64,000 nt of DNA from the NCBI GenBank assembly GCA_037044905.1, contig JBAOKB010000071.1:868001-932000 (forward strand), given 5' to 3'. The number at the start of each line of letters is the position of its first letter. Position 1 is the stretch's first letter. Of this stretch, positions 1-12,700 are shown piece after piece. The position numbers were made by a program, and so were the translations under genes. The DNA comes from Hortaea werneckii. Taxonomy: Eukaryota; Ascomycota; Dothideomycetes; Mycosphaerellales; Teratosphaeriaceae. The notes beneath the pieces were generated by a model that ran no database searches, had not been told where the DNA came from, and was given only the letters and a program-made list of their open reading frames with translations.

Positions 1-746
1 GGTCTTGGCCAATATGGCAGCCGTTGTCGGTAGGGATACGGGCTGTGCCGAACATGCGTGAGTACTGATACATGTCGAGTGGCTGTCCGCGCAGCATGTC
101 CGGTGGGAGTTCTTCCTTTCGCACAGCCCGGACGAAGGAAAGAGCTGAGATCACCAGCGAGGCGGCTCTCGTGACCTGGTTGTTCCGAGCTGGTGTCGGA
201 TCATCTTCCAGCAAGAAAAAAGGGTTCAGGTTCAGCACAACCGGGTTGTCGAAGTTGAGGTACGAATCATACCCTGGGAGACGATACGTCAGCATAAAAC
301 ATCCAGTACGACTTTGCAGAATCACAATGCAACTCACAGAACTGCTCAATATAGCTGCTCCGTCCACTAGCATACTCCTTCAGCTTCTCCTGCAACTGCG
401 GTCCATCCGACCTCATAAACTCCGCCACCGCCCTCTCCGAATCCGCATGCTCGCGAGCAGTCTGCAACGGGTCCAGAGCAGCGAGGTACCGCTCACAAGT
501 CTGCTTCAGATCCGGGATAGGCAATTTCGGCAACTTGTCCTGAGCGGCGAAGGTAACGCCAGGTTTGGACTCGGGGTTCTGATGGCTCATGAACGGCGCC
601 AGTTTCTCTTTTGAGAAGGCCTGCGTGGCCTCTTTGGCGTTGGCTTCGGACCGTTCGGGCATGATGATCGAGTCCTTGCGGGCAGTACGGGCTTGCGCGT
701 TGGTGATCTGTTCGTCGATGGATGGGATTACACGGACTGGTGTCAT
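1..746 (-). CDS. Carnitine O-acetyltransferase, N-terminal part (runs off left edge)
   Basis: Transfers acetyl groups between CoA and carnitine so that acetyl units can move between peroxisome, cytosol and mitochondrion. Exon 1 is 338-746 and an intron at 274-337 (GTGAGT donor, CCCAG acceptor) joins to exon 2 from 273 to the edge. The spliced frame reads LPKLPIPDLKQTCERYL, then SYIEQF-W-YDSYL, VVLNLNPFFLL and MYQYSRMFGTARIPTDNG, which are conserved N-terminal motifs of the choline/carnitine acyltransferase family. The ATG at 746 is preceded by an in-frame TAA. A second Met follows about 50 residues in, and fungal acetyltransferases of this family are known to use alternative starts for different compartments, but no clear targeting peptide is seen. 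The catalytic His region and C-terminus lie outside the window. Family call firm; compartment not determined. Confidence 0.9.
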
Positions 747-1073
747 GACGACTCTGTAAGCTTACGATTCCCTCTGCTGCAACTCAAGTATACAGAGGCG
801 AGACGAGCGTGGCGATGGAGAGGCCACGCAGGGTTGTGCGGTAGAAGTAGTGGCAGTCCACGTTGTAGTAGCTTGGCATGGGTTCCAAGGTTGAATGGGG
901 GCCTTTTAGAACAGATCTTGGGAAATCAATAGAGGCCAGTAGTCCGAGTGGTCGTCCATAAGATGATCCAGATTATAGCAAGACAAGAACAATACGACGA
1001 AGATGTGGACAGACGGTTACACGGAAGTAGTGGGCGGTCGCGATTGTATAGATATCCGGAGTCGTCCCAAGTA

Positions 1074-1090
1074 GGCAGGCAGGCAGGCAA
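1074..1090. repeat. GGCA tetranucleotide tract
   Basis: Four near-perfect GGCA units (the last followed by AGCAGACAG) in the acetyltransferase upstream region. Simple sequence repeat with no visible coding role. Confidence 0.8.
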
Positions 1091-1320
1091 GCAGACAGAT
1101 AAGTGAAGAAATATGCGGGACTTACAATCCTTATTAAACGAAAACCAAGTTGGTTCCCTCGGGTAAGGCAAGGGTCGAGATTCCCTCCCCAAGAACCTAG
1201 CCTAGAAAGCCCCCACACGGCGCTTTCTCCGCTGGCACGAGAAAGGGCAGACAAAAACGAGTCGATCAAAACGGCACGGTAGGCTGGTAGCAGTCGCGCG
1301 GGCAGGTGGAAGCCCGGCTA

Positions 1321-1344
1321 GCTGCTGCTGCTGCTGCTGCTGCT
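1321..1344. repeat. GCT trinucleotide repeat, 8 units
   Basis: Eight uninterrupted GCT units. In one minus-strand frame it would give a short Ala run, but that frame has no other sign of coding, so this is treated as a noncoding microsatellite. Confidence 0.9.
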
Positions 1345-2324
1345 AAGGTTACACGAGTTGTGCTGCAGTGCCACTGGGCGCTAAGGCGGCAGAAGGCTGG
1401 CCTGGTGAGGTTCCCCCGGATGGGCAGGGGTAGGGTAGCTTGGGGATGCGGTCGGTCTGTCGGTTGTGATGTGCGGGTAAAATGGATACGGCAACCCAAG
1501 CTCGCAGGTAATGTTGTTGTTCGCTTTCACGAGGCGGATAGCGAGGTAGAGGTATTGATGGAACTATGACGGTCGCGGTCGATTGACTAGTAGATACCTA
1601 CGATGTGGTCATGCGGGTGAGGAGTGCGGTCTTTCTCGCCCTCGGAGCTGTGTCAGGCTGGAGGGAGTAGTGGCCGGCCGCACCAGCCAGAACAGCCAGC
1701 CAGAGAGGTTCAAGCGCAGCAGATGACGTTTGGTCCCGTTGATGCGGGATTGGCGTGTGGGGTGCGGATGCGGATGCAACCTGGAGCAACGAAAGCCGGG
1801 GAAAAGGAAACATTTCCTGCCTGAGGTTATACGGTTTTCCAACGTCACCTTGTCAAACTTCCATCCGACCGCGCACTTCATCTCGCTTACAGGGAGATGG
1901 ATAACAGACATGACTTGGCAAGCTCGACAAGTGCTCTTGAATCACCACCGCGGAAAACAGTCCATACCACAGCCAAAGTAATTTGATGTAGGCAAAGGAA
2001 ATGGGTACTCAGATTGTCGAAACCCCCAAGGATCGACACTCCCACAAGTCCATTCGATCAAATAATTGCTAAAACGGCTTCGAGATCGAATCCTGAATAC
2101 AACTGTTATACGATCCACATCCTCCTCCTCCCAATACTTCAAAATAAGACCGAGGCCGAAGGGCGCCTTGCAAACCCAGTGAATCCATCCCATGCACGCA
2201 TATCCATCGCTTCATGCATCAAACAATCGAAACAGATAGAATCTTCATATTACAAAACTTCTGTACTTTTCACCAAGATCCACAAAACACCCCTCCCCAC
2301 TAGCTCCCAATAAACTCGCTATGC

Positions 2325-5300
2325 CTACTTAGCCATAACATCCACATACCTCCCCGCCCCCTTCTTCCTCCCCTTCGCCGTGCCCCCCCTCCTGCTTTCC
2401 TGGCCCCAGCACCACCAGGTCCAGGAGGCCCTCCCAGCAAATCATCCAGACTACTCGCATTACTCAGGCCCGTCGGCGGCCGACTCGGAGGTCCGCTCGA
2501 CAACGCCGCCACCCCTGCACTCGCCGTCCTCCACCATAGCAGGCGAAGCCTCCGTAGCGGGTGTGCCAGCCCTTGAAGGGGGACCTGAACCCGGTGGTCC
2601 TCCCGCAGCCGTATACGACCCCGACGTCCCGGGACGAGATGCCCCGGAAGGAGGCGGCGGCATCATCCCCGCCGCACTCCCGACCCTAGACGGCGGGCCC
2701 GAAGGCGGTGGTCCTGCGCCGACGCCACTCGCGACCCGCGACGGCCCACCTTTAGGCGGCGGCGGCGTGGCGGCCGCATTACTCTGCTGAGCGGCCTCGG
2801 GCCCAGCTTTCTGTTCACCCACTTCTTCAGGTTCTCGTCGTAGTAGAAGGAATTCTCCTCGCCGAGCTTGGCGCGGATGGGCTTGTTGAGGTCTTGGGGT
2901 TGGTCCTTTTGCCGCTGCCGCTGAACCAGCCGGTTAGCCATCCTTTCTTGCCTTCCCCTCCGTTGGAGGATTTGTTGTTGTTGTTGTTGTCGCGTGCGGC
3001 GTCCGCTTCGGCCGCTTTGCGGAAGGCTTCGTCTGCTTGTCGGTCCGCGTCGGATTTTTGTTGTTGTTTCAGTGCGGCGGCGCGGCGTTCCATTTCCCGA
3101 TCGTCTTCGTCGTCTGAGAGGTCCATCATTCCCTTCTTCTTCGGCTGCGACGCTTGCTCCTCCTCCGCTGCCTCGGCTTCCGGCTCATAGGGTTGGTAGC
3201 CAGGCGGTTCATAGCTCGATGCAGGCGGCTCGTATGAAGAGGAAGGCGGCTGATATCCTCCTCCTTCTGCGTCGTCATCTGCTCCGCCAAAACCGGTGCC
3301 CGCCGCAAGATCCCCGTTCGGCGGCTTCGCGAACGGATCCTCCGGCTCTTCGTCTTGTTCCTCAGCCTGTGAAGGCGGCGCTTGAGGCTGGTAAGGCGAT
3401 TGAGCACTCGGCTCCTGCATGAAGCTAGGCGTAGGCTCGTAACTCCCCTGACTCCCAGGATCCTGCGCCGAACCCCTTCTCGAAGTGCCAGCAGAACCGT
3501 ACCCAACGCCGTAATCGCTCGCAGCTCGACTAGGCCCACTAGGCACAGCCAAGCTCTGCGTGCCGAGCCCCGAAGGCGTGACGGGCGCATAACGTCCAGA
3601 AGCCGATCGGGTAGAAGCCGGACGCGGATGCGGTTCTGCAGTCGGCACACCCAGCGAACTGGAAGGAGGGCTCTGACTCATGAACCCCTCCTGCTGCTGC
3701 GGCGAGCTCCCCATCGCCATCGCCGACGACGACGAAGAAGCCTGCTGCGGCGCATACCTACCCGCCGGCGGCTGCTGCATGGACATGGGACTCGAAGCAG
3801 GGATACCCGCCCCAAACGCCGCAGGCGACGGTGCATACCTGCCGCCCGCCGCCTGCGCTGCTGGCGCACCAGGCGTATACGGCCCAGGTGTCCCCATCGC
3901 AGGAGGCAGCAGAAGGCATCCCGCCCCCCATCATCATGGGGTTATAGAGATCCGTCCCGCTCTCCGTCCGACTGAACTCGCCGCTGACTTTCCCAAATGG
4001 CGTAGCGTCCTCTCCGCCCATACCTCCCATAGGCGCGCCTCCTCCGACCCCCTCGCCCTGCGCACCCTGTTCATCCTCCCCAGCCACGAACTTCGTGAAC
4101 CAGTTCGAGCTCTTATTGGTGAGATTCTTCATCGCGGGGCGACTGAACAGCGAACCGCCCTTCCCATCCTGCGGCGCTTGCTGCAAGAACGCCGTCAGCT
4201 CCGCCACCGCATTCGTGAACGTCGGGTGGTAGTAAGGGACTGGGCCGGGTGGTTGAGGTGAAGGCCGACGTGATATGATCGCAGTACGCCTGGGCTTTAG
4301 TCTTGAACCCATGCGCGGCGAGCATCTGGGCGTGGAGGAGCTTGTAGGGCTGCAAATAAGGCTGATACGGGGATGCCGTGCTAGGTGCGGAGAGGGAAGA
4401 GGCCCATTCGTAGATCTCCGTGAGCTGGATCGCATCCAGATCGTTGCCGAGCGGACTTCCCTCGACCGAAGAAGCGGAGGGAGATGATGGCTTATGGGAT
4501 CCCCCCAACAGCACAAAATGCGCCTCCGGATCGTCCGCCCCGCTCTGCTTAACCAGACTCCGCGCGAAAGAAAACACGTATGCCCGGCCTCGACGCGACC
4601 ATAGCTCACCAACAACTTCCCCAGCGCGACCAGACTGGCCCCATCATTCGGCGTCCGATTCGAAACGACCAAACCCAACGTCTCACGCCACTTCTCCAGC
4701 CCTTCGAGCGCATTCCCGCTCACGGACCCATCGCTGCGACTCACCATGCGGAAACCCGCCCGCGCCGAAGGCGGCACGAGCTCATCCACGCAGTCCTCGC
4801 TGTTGCCCGCGAAAATCTGATACAGCGCGGCCAAGCTCCGCGAAGCATCAGACCCAGCATTCTTGACCTGGCTGCGCACGAAAGCCTGCACGATCTGTTT
4901 CCAGACGTCGGGACCTAGCGTGGAAGCGAGCAGCATCGCGTGGCCCCAGAGCTTCTTCTCCTCGGCGAGCCAGACGGCGCGTTCTCTTTGCCCTTCCAGC
5001 AGCGCTTGGCGGAGCTGCAGCAGGACGGTGGGGTCCGCATTCCCGGGCTCCACTACTCCACTGGCTCCGCTGCCCGGCGTGGTCGTGGAAGTCGGAGACT
5101 GTAAGTCCATCGCCTGACCCATCTGCTGCAGATCCGGGAGCAAGATCTTCCTCACTTCCTCTTCAATCGCACTTCCCTTCCCACCACCACTCGACCCGCT
5201 CGAACCTCCTCCCTCCAGCACCCCATCCCCTTCAACCAAACACCGAACAATCTTCCACAGCACCACCTTCTCCTCGCTTCTAACCCTCTCCCCAGGCTCA

Positions 5301-8300
5301 GTCCCCTGGAAATCCATCCGCATCGCCTCCGCCTTCCTCTCCAACCCCTCAATCTTCGTCCCCAACCAACCCAGTACTTCCTTCTTCTTCCCCTTCGCCT
5401 TCGCCGGCAGGGGACCCGGGAACTTCGCCCCGTCACCTTCGCCTTCGGGGAACAGAATCTCGTTTAGCCCGAGGGAGGCCGTGTCTTCGATCTTGATATC
5501 CCCCGATGAGACTTTGAGCGTCGGGATTCCGTGTCCTGCGGCGTAGAAGGGCGTTTGGGTCGGGAAGAGGTGGTGATTGTGCCGCCTGCGGACCAGTGGA
5601 AGATGGGGCCTGCTTTCCATCGCGACAGGGGGTCGAGCGAGCGGTCGTCTTGTGGGGCGGTGAAGTTCAGGTCGCGGGAGAATTGGCGGCGGTGCGGGAG
5701 GATGGGTCCTTTGGTTGGTTGGGTTGTGGATGGTTGAAGAGGTTGTTGTTGTTGTTGTGGGTGAAGAATGTTTTGCGGGTGGTATGCGGAGGTTGGTTGG
5801 GTGGGCGGTGCCGCTGCTGGGGCGTAGCTTAGACCTGCTGCACTACTTGGTCTTTCCACGCCTGTCATGGCGAGGCGTGGTTGTTGCTTCATTGTAGCGC
5901 CGGGGCTTTGTGTACGAGGGCGTTGGGGTGGAGGCGCCGAGGCGGCGGGTGGTGGCGGTGCCGCCTGGTGGCCTTGTTGTTGTTCCATTGTCGCAGGGCC
6001 AGCCGGGGAATACCTCGCGCTGGCCTGCCGCTCGGGACTCAATGCAGCAGTAGAAGCATTGCCGTTCATAGCAGGAGGACTCATGATACGTTGCACGGCC
6101 GCCTCAGAAGGCGTCTGGGGTCTTTCTCTCTGCTGTTCCTTTTCTGCGCTCCAGGCTAATGGACTGCTCGTTCTAGGAGCAAAGGGGAGGGGCTTGTTCA
6201 TCCCAACGCCAGGCGGTCCTGCACTCATCTGTCGTTTCGGCTGCGGTGCTTGACCTGCAGGAGGTGGTGGTGCTGGAGAGTAGCGAGAAGCAGCTGCTGG
6301 AGGCTGCACAGCCGAGGGTGCCGGGGAATACCGATTTACAGCCGGTGGTGCTGTGGATACCGGCGCAGTCTGCTGCGAAGGCGAGTATCTCGCCGCAGCT
6401 GGAGGCGGAGGCGGCTGCTGTTGAGCTTGCTGCGGTGCAAAAGGCTGATCGGGAAGCAAAGGCATCCTATCCGGCTGCCTCAACCCTCCGAAGTCCCCCG
6501 CAGGAGGCTGTTGGACCGCAGGCGGAGGGGCCTGCATGGGAGCGGGAGGACCCCTCGAAGGCGGCGGACCCATAGTAGATGCTGTGGGAGGTGGCGGTGG
6601 CATCTGACCCTGCATGGGCGGTCCAGGCGTCCCCACCCCCGTCCCAGGCCTCGAACCCACCTGGGGCGTGTAAGCCCCACTAGGCCTGACTCGAGGTTTA
6701 GGAGCCACCGGCAGGTCCTCAAAGAATCCACTGCCCGTATTGGGCGTGGCTCCCTTTGCACCTCCGGCACTCGTACCGCTATCCGGCCGACTCCCACCCG
6801 AACCAGCCGAAGGCGCTCTGGGTGGGGGCGCGCCACCCGCAGAAGACGGTGGTGCCTGGACGGCGCCGGGTGGTGGTGCACCGACTGTTCCAGGAGGTCC
6901 GGAAATCACTGGTGTCCCTACAGTGCCCTGCTGAGGCCGCTGTTGCTGCTGTTGTTGTGAAGACGACGGAGGGACCCCGGCACCAAAAGACGAGCTCCGA
7001 GGTGGTGGACCCGGCATTCCACCACCGCCGACCTGCGGAGAGCCCTGTGGCCCTGAGACCCGCGGAGCAGGTGCGCGCCGGGGCTTGACGACTTCCATAG
7101 GTAGATCGTAGGGGCTTTGATATCCGCCCTTGGATTTGTCTGCGAAGCTTTGCGCCTGGCGGAGTTCGGGACGCTGTTGTTGCTGGGCTTGCTGGATCGC
7201 GGGATTAGCAGCAGTAGCAGGAATCGGTTGATTGTAGAGATCGAATAGGCCAAGACCGGTGTCGGGTGTGCCGCCTGAGCGGGAGAGGGCAGGGTTTTGA
7301 AGAGAGGGGGTAGAGGCAGAGAAGGCACCGCCGTTTGGAGCGTAAGGTGAAGGTCGTGATGCGGGTTGCTGAGCTACTTGGGGTGTGTAGGCGCGTGCGG
7401 TGGATGGTGCAGAGGTTTGACGAGACTGCTGCTGGCCTGAAGTCTGTGTAGCAGGTTGCTGTGGTTGTGTAGCTCCTTGCTGGCCGAGGAAGTCATCGTC
7501 GCTATCGTCGAGCAGGTCATCATCATCCCCGAACAGCTTCGCCGGATCAGTGCCTTCGTCTAGAAGATCGTCGTCATCCAACGCTGCTGACCATGCCGCC
7601 GCGAGATCTTCCTCTTTCTCGGGTGCAGACTCGGCCGCGCCATCCGGTGCAGCTACGTCTCCGAGTCCTTGCGCAGCAGCATCCTGTGCCAACTCGCGCG
7701 CGGGTGAAGCACCATCTGTCCCTGCTCCAAGCATCTGGCTGAAATCGTCTTCTCCACCCTCGCCCTCTGCGCTAGGCCAGTTCTGCGCACCGCTATGACC
7801 TGATTTAGGCCGCTCCCTTGGAATCGCATTTTGTTCTCCGCGCGTCTCGCCATCATCCAACAGCTCCCCAAATGTCTTATCATCTCCTGCGGCGGGCCAC
7901 TCTTCATCATTATGCACCGCCGGCGGCCATTCTTCATGATCTGTTGGGTCTTCTGGTATGCTTGCCGTCTGTGTATTCTCTCTCTTACTGTCCACCTCAG
8001 GCATGTCGGTGAAGTTGGAGGTGAAACTGCGTTCGATGGGTGCGTGCGCAGTCTCGTGCGGACCGTCATTCCTTGCAGGGGAATCGAACGAAGATCCAGT
8101 TCCCATGCCAAATGTTGGCTCTCGGCTGATATTACCAGGCGTGGGAGGCGCTTCTTCGTCCTCGAGCAAGGGCGCATCTGGCTCTTCATCCTGTGCGGCT
8201 TCCATTTCTGGTACCGCGCCCTGGTGCTCGTAGTGATCTTCCGGATGTTGATCTTCCAGTAGAGAAGACTCGGGGGCTTCCAGTTCGGGACCAGGCTGGG

Positions 8301-8955
8301 CAGAGGGATGTGCAGTGGGCTCTGTCGCATCTTCGAGCGTCTGGGTCGCCTCGGCTGGAACATCAGGGCTGTATGACTCGAGGTCGGCTTGTTGTTCTTT
8401 GACAGTCTCATCAGGACCTCGGAACACTTCTGTCTCAGGATCCTGTTGCTCTTGTTGGTGCTGGAATGACCGTTCTGGGGCTGCTTGGCTGTCCGACTGC
8501 GCGGTTTCCGCATCATCCTCATCGCCTTCGCCCTCCTCTCGAGATGAAGCCCAAGGCCCCTCCACCTTCGCTTCGTGGTGAGGCCCTTGGGCACTGTCAT
8601 CGGGGGTTGCCGTGGAATGTCGTACATCTACAATATGTTCAACGCTGATGCTATGCCGCCGCTCCTCGTCTACCGGTTCTGCTGAAGCAGGCGGTGCGGC
8701 AGCGGGCTTCTTCGGGGTGGCATCGGGGTATCGATCGAAGAAGTCGTCGTCGTCGTCCTGATCTTGCGCGCCGGATGCCGCAAGAGCTGGCTGTTCTGCC
8801 GAAGCGTCGTGATTATCCGCGTTGGCTCTAAATGCGGGATTCCATGATGCTGCCGGACTAGCTGGTGCTGGCGGGGATGAGGAGGAGGAAGGTTTCGGGG
8901 TGGTGGTGGAGCTGGGGAATGCGTTGTCGAACTGCGGATAATCGTCGTCGTCCAT
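2325..8955 (-). CDS. SEC16: COPII coat assembly protein Sec16, with eight apparent frameshifts
   Basis: Scaffold of endoplasmic reticulum exit sites that organises COPII vesicle budding. The first 1163 codons (8955 to about 5566) are in one frame: an acidic, Pro/Gln/Ser-rich disordered region ending in FHWSAGGTI. The conserved central domain then follows in shifted frames: TPFYAAGHGIPTLK, KFPGPLPAKAKGKKKEVLGWL, EEEVRKILLP, TEIYEWASSL and NWFTKFVAGEDE, then the C-terminal NKPIRAKLGEENSFYYDE and SSLDDLLGG blocks and a final YVDVMAK-stop. Shifts fall near 5565, 4571, 4234, 3901, 2907, 2808, 2512 and 2383, each one base and nearly all at runs of identical bases. Correcting them turns 6631 nt into 6633 nt, or 2210 residues, a usual length for filamentous fungi. 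No splice signals explain the shifts. Sequencing error is likelier than true loss because Sec16 is essential in yeast and the protein stays conserved between lesions. Confidence 0.88.
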
Positions 8956-9792
8956 GGTGGATCTCTCGTCGGCGTCGGATGCAAGCGGGAAGTGGTATTA
9001 ATACTGAGCGCGCAGGTACGCGTTAGCCGAGTGCGTTCATGATTGTAGTTGTAGATTGTATGCAAGTAGACAAGTGGCGCAGGGATGGTCAGGAGGGTAG
9101 TAGCTACAGTACTACGTCTTAGCTCTGGCCGCGGCGATGCCACTCACCAAGAATCCAGCAATTATTATTATGCGCGTACGCTTCAATCCCATCAATCAAT
9201 ATTCCGGGCGGATCCAATCATTCATCGTGACTGCATCTCAATCAAATCCATCCATCTAGGCGTGTAGTTCGGTTGTGAAATCAGACGCGATACAGTCTCC
9301 TGCCGACATTCAGGGAGGCGATCAGCACAGCTTACTACTACTACCTAGTACGGTGCTAGTAGCAGCGGGTGGGCAATAATGATGACAGCTACGACCGGTC
9401 CGGAGCCGGGGGTGAAATAACGGGAGCCGAGACGGAGCCGAGACAGTCGATCACTCTAAATCCCCTAAAGGGTATAGTGACTACTACATCCAGTAGTACG
9501 TTAAGTGCTAGTACCTAGTGGTAGGTGCGCGAATTCACATGCTGAGCTAAGGGAGTTGGGTGATGGAGTGGAACAGCAACATCATTGCCAATACTGAGAG
9601 GTAGTGGTGAGAGCGTGGGATTGGGACAAAGACACCAACACTGCATCCAACTCGATCGCATAGTCTGTCCTTTCCTTTCACCATGTACATGATTGAATAA
9701 ATCGGTCGCATTCGAGTACTTGAACAACCCATTCATTGAACGACACGATCCATCACGCCCCGACATGACCAGGCACCAATAAACCCCCCATC
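8956..9792. other. Divergent promoter region between SEC16 and NEO1
   Basis: About 840 bp separating two outward-facing housekeeping genes. It holds several short direct and inverted copies of CTAGTA/TACTAC-type motifs between 9325 and 9525 and a doubled GGAGCCGAGAC near 9425-9450. Open frames here are short and not credible. No RNA gene recognised. Confidence 0.55.
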
Positions 9793-12700
9793 ATGGCCGC
9801 ACCTTACCGCAACCAATACCACCATTCGCTCGCCCATCCTGATGCCTACTCTGACGACGAGGATGATCTCGAGCTCGACAACCTGGATCCCGTGACTGCT
9901 CTCACCCCCGATCCCAACCGACGAAGCCACGACTGGGGACGACGTCTTCCCCCCCGCATCCTCCAACGCTTTGCCGCCGCCCGGAGACGGCCGCGTGAGG
10001 AAGACGAGGAGCGATTGGTCGGGGATGGAGGAGAAGGAGCAGGGGCGGAAGAGACGGAGGAAGGGGCCCATAAGCGGGAGCGAAGCGATGCCGATGTCGA
10101 TGCGCCGCTGCTGGCCGACGACGAGGCAGGTGCGGAACAGGATTCACTCAATGCGGCAGGCAGGCCACCCCGGAGGAAAGGGCTACTTTCTCGATTGCTG
10201 GCCTTAGGCAGATCCCGCGGCGGTGCGATCAGCCTTCCTGAATCATCACGTGCGGATGGAAGCGACGACGACGATGACCTCTCCTCCTCCACCCGCACCC
10301 TCTCTGTCGGCCGACTGGCTCCGTCGTCATCACTCCCACCCACCAAGTATCCCGCCAACGCCATCTCCAACGCCAAGTACTCCCCCGCCTCCTTCCTGCC
10401 GCGCACCTTATGGAACGAGTTCAATTTCTTCTTCAACCTCTACTTCCTCCTGGTCGCTCTATCCCAGGTCATTCCCGCTCTGCGCATCGGTTACCTAAGC
10501 ACATACGTTGCTCCGCTGGCGTTTGTCCTGTGTGTGACGCTGGGCAAGGAGGCGTACGATGACATTCAGCGACGCCGGAGAGATGGAGAAGCCAATGGCG
10601 AGATCTACCGCGTGTTGAGGTTTGAGGAGCATCGCGCGGAAGATGCTGAGTGGGCAGGTCGGAATGGCGGTGCCAGCAAGAAGAAGACGGGCAAGGGCAA
10701 GAGGGGGAAGCGGAGACAGGCGAGTCAGGAAGATGACGAGCACGATCGACTAGCAGACGTGGAGAGAGAGGAGCAGGATACGGAGGACGTAGAGACGCCG
10801 ACTGCTTCATTCGTGGAGGTGAACAAGCCCAGCAAAGATCTCAAGGTGGGAGACGTAGTCGTCCTGGGGAAGGATCAACGGGTTCCCGCCGATGTGGTCA
10901 TCCTCAAGTCTTTCTCGACGGAGACAGAAAAGCTGCCTGCTTACGACCCTGCTCCCACTCCTTCCAAATCCACAACACCTTCAGCAGGCGAAGGGAGCCT
11001 CCTAGAAATCGAGGGCCAGCCGGATCCTCCTGACTCTGAGCTACAAACAGAAGCTGCTAATGCTCTACCACTGTCGGACAAGACAACCACACCAGATCCC
11101 AGCGCAGGAGGAGAAGCCTTCATCCGGACTGACCAGCTAGACGGTGAAACCGACTGGAAACTCCGCCTCGCCACACCTCTCGCGCAAACTTTACCACCTT
11201 CCGAATACCCCCGCCTACGTCTCACAGCGGGAAAACCAGACCGCCGCGTCAACGACTTCGTAGGCAATGTCGAACTTCTCACCCGACCTCACTGGTCCGG
11301 ACAGCACACAGAGGGCATCGAGCATTCCCTTCCTCTTACCATAGACAACACAGCCTGGGCCAACACCGTCCTTGCCAGCTCCACCACCGTATACGCCGTC
11401 GTGGTCTACACTGGCCCACAGACCCGAGCCGCTCTAGGCACTAGCGCCTCGAGATCCAAAACCGGGCTTCTGGAGCTGGAAATCAACTCCCTCACCAAAG
11501 TCCTCTGTTTTCTAACCGCAGCACTCAGCGCGGCCCTAGTCGTCGGCCATCACATCTACACGGCCGACTTCACCAACGCGCATCCCGGCAACGCTCGACC
11601 TTGGTACCTGAATGCTCTCCGCTTCCTGATCTTGTTCTCGACCATCGTTCCCATCAGCTTGCGAGTTAACCTGGATATGGGCAAAAGCGTCTATGCCTAT
11701 TTCATCCATAGGGATCAGGGCATTCCCGGTACGGTCGTCAGGACGAGTACGATTCCGGAGGAATTGGGGAGGATTGAGTATTTGCTGAGTGATAAGACGG
11801 GGACGTTGACGCGGAATGAAATGGAGATGAAGAAGTGTCATGTTGGGACAGTGGGGTATGGTGGGGAGGCGATGGAGGAAGTTAGGGGGTTTGTCCAGGC
11901 TGCTTTTGACGGATTTGGCGGAAATGCACAAGAGGGACGATTATGGACGCCCAGCGTTGGGTTGGATGATTCTACTCAGACTGCCAGCGGTACGCGGACT
12001 AGGAGAGAGATCGCCACGAGAGTAAGAGATATGGTGCTTGCGCTCGGAGTGTGCCATAGTGTTACGCCGACCATGGAGGAGGACCCTGATACCGGAGAGG
12101 TGAGTACCTCATATCAAGCGAGCTCTCCGGACGAGATTGCCATTGTGCAATGGACTGCTGCAGTGGGTCTGCAAGTGTCGCATCGTGACCGGAGATCCAT
12201 CACTTTGACGTCGACATTCACGGGACAGGTGGTTGTAAGGGTCGAGATACTGAACATCTTCCCCTTCACCTCCGAGTCCAAGCGTATGGGTATCATTGCG
12301 CGCTTCTGCAAGCATGCGGACCGAGCCAAAATCAGCGAGGGAGACGATGAAATTGTCTTCTTCCAAAAGGGAGCAGATACCGTTATGAGCTCCATTGTAG
12401 TAGCAAACGACTGGCTAGACGAAGAGACTGGCAATATGGCCCGAGAGGGTCTACGCACACTCGTCGTCGGACGAAAGAACCTTACCCAGGAGACTTGTGA
12501 GGCCTTCAAACAAGCCTATCAAGAGGCTAGCCTGTCCATGACTGGTCGCGACGCAGCCATGGCTCGTGTGGTAAAATTACATCTAGAACAGGATCTCGAC
12601 CTCCTGGGCATCACAGGCGTGGAAGACAAGCTCCAACCAAACGTCAAAGCCTCCCTCGAGCTCCTCCGTAACGCCGGTATCAAGATCTGGATGCTCACAG

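Larger units (their letters stand above)
747..2324. other. Intergenic: acetyltransferase promoter and SEC16 3' flank
   Basis: About 1.6 kb upstream of the acetyltransferase start and downstream of the SEC16 stop, both genes being on the minus strand. Open frames here are short, overlap on both strands and match no family I recognise. It contains two simple repeats (GGCA tract near 1074 and GCT tract at 1321). No convincing gene seen. Confidence 0.6.

Noticed and set aside
3382..3975. 197-codon plus-strand Arg-rich frame and similar frames inside SEC16
   Set aside because: Complement of Pro/Ser/Gln-rich Sec16 coding sequence; no independent evidence.
4113..4577. Small stand-alone gene on the minus strand within SEC16
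   Set aside because: Its translation is simply the next segment of the Sec16 central domain in a shifted frame.
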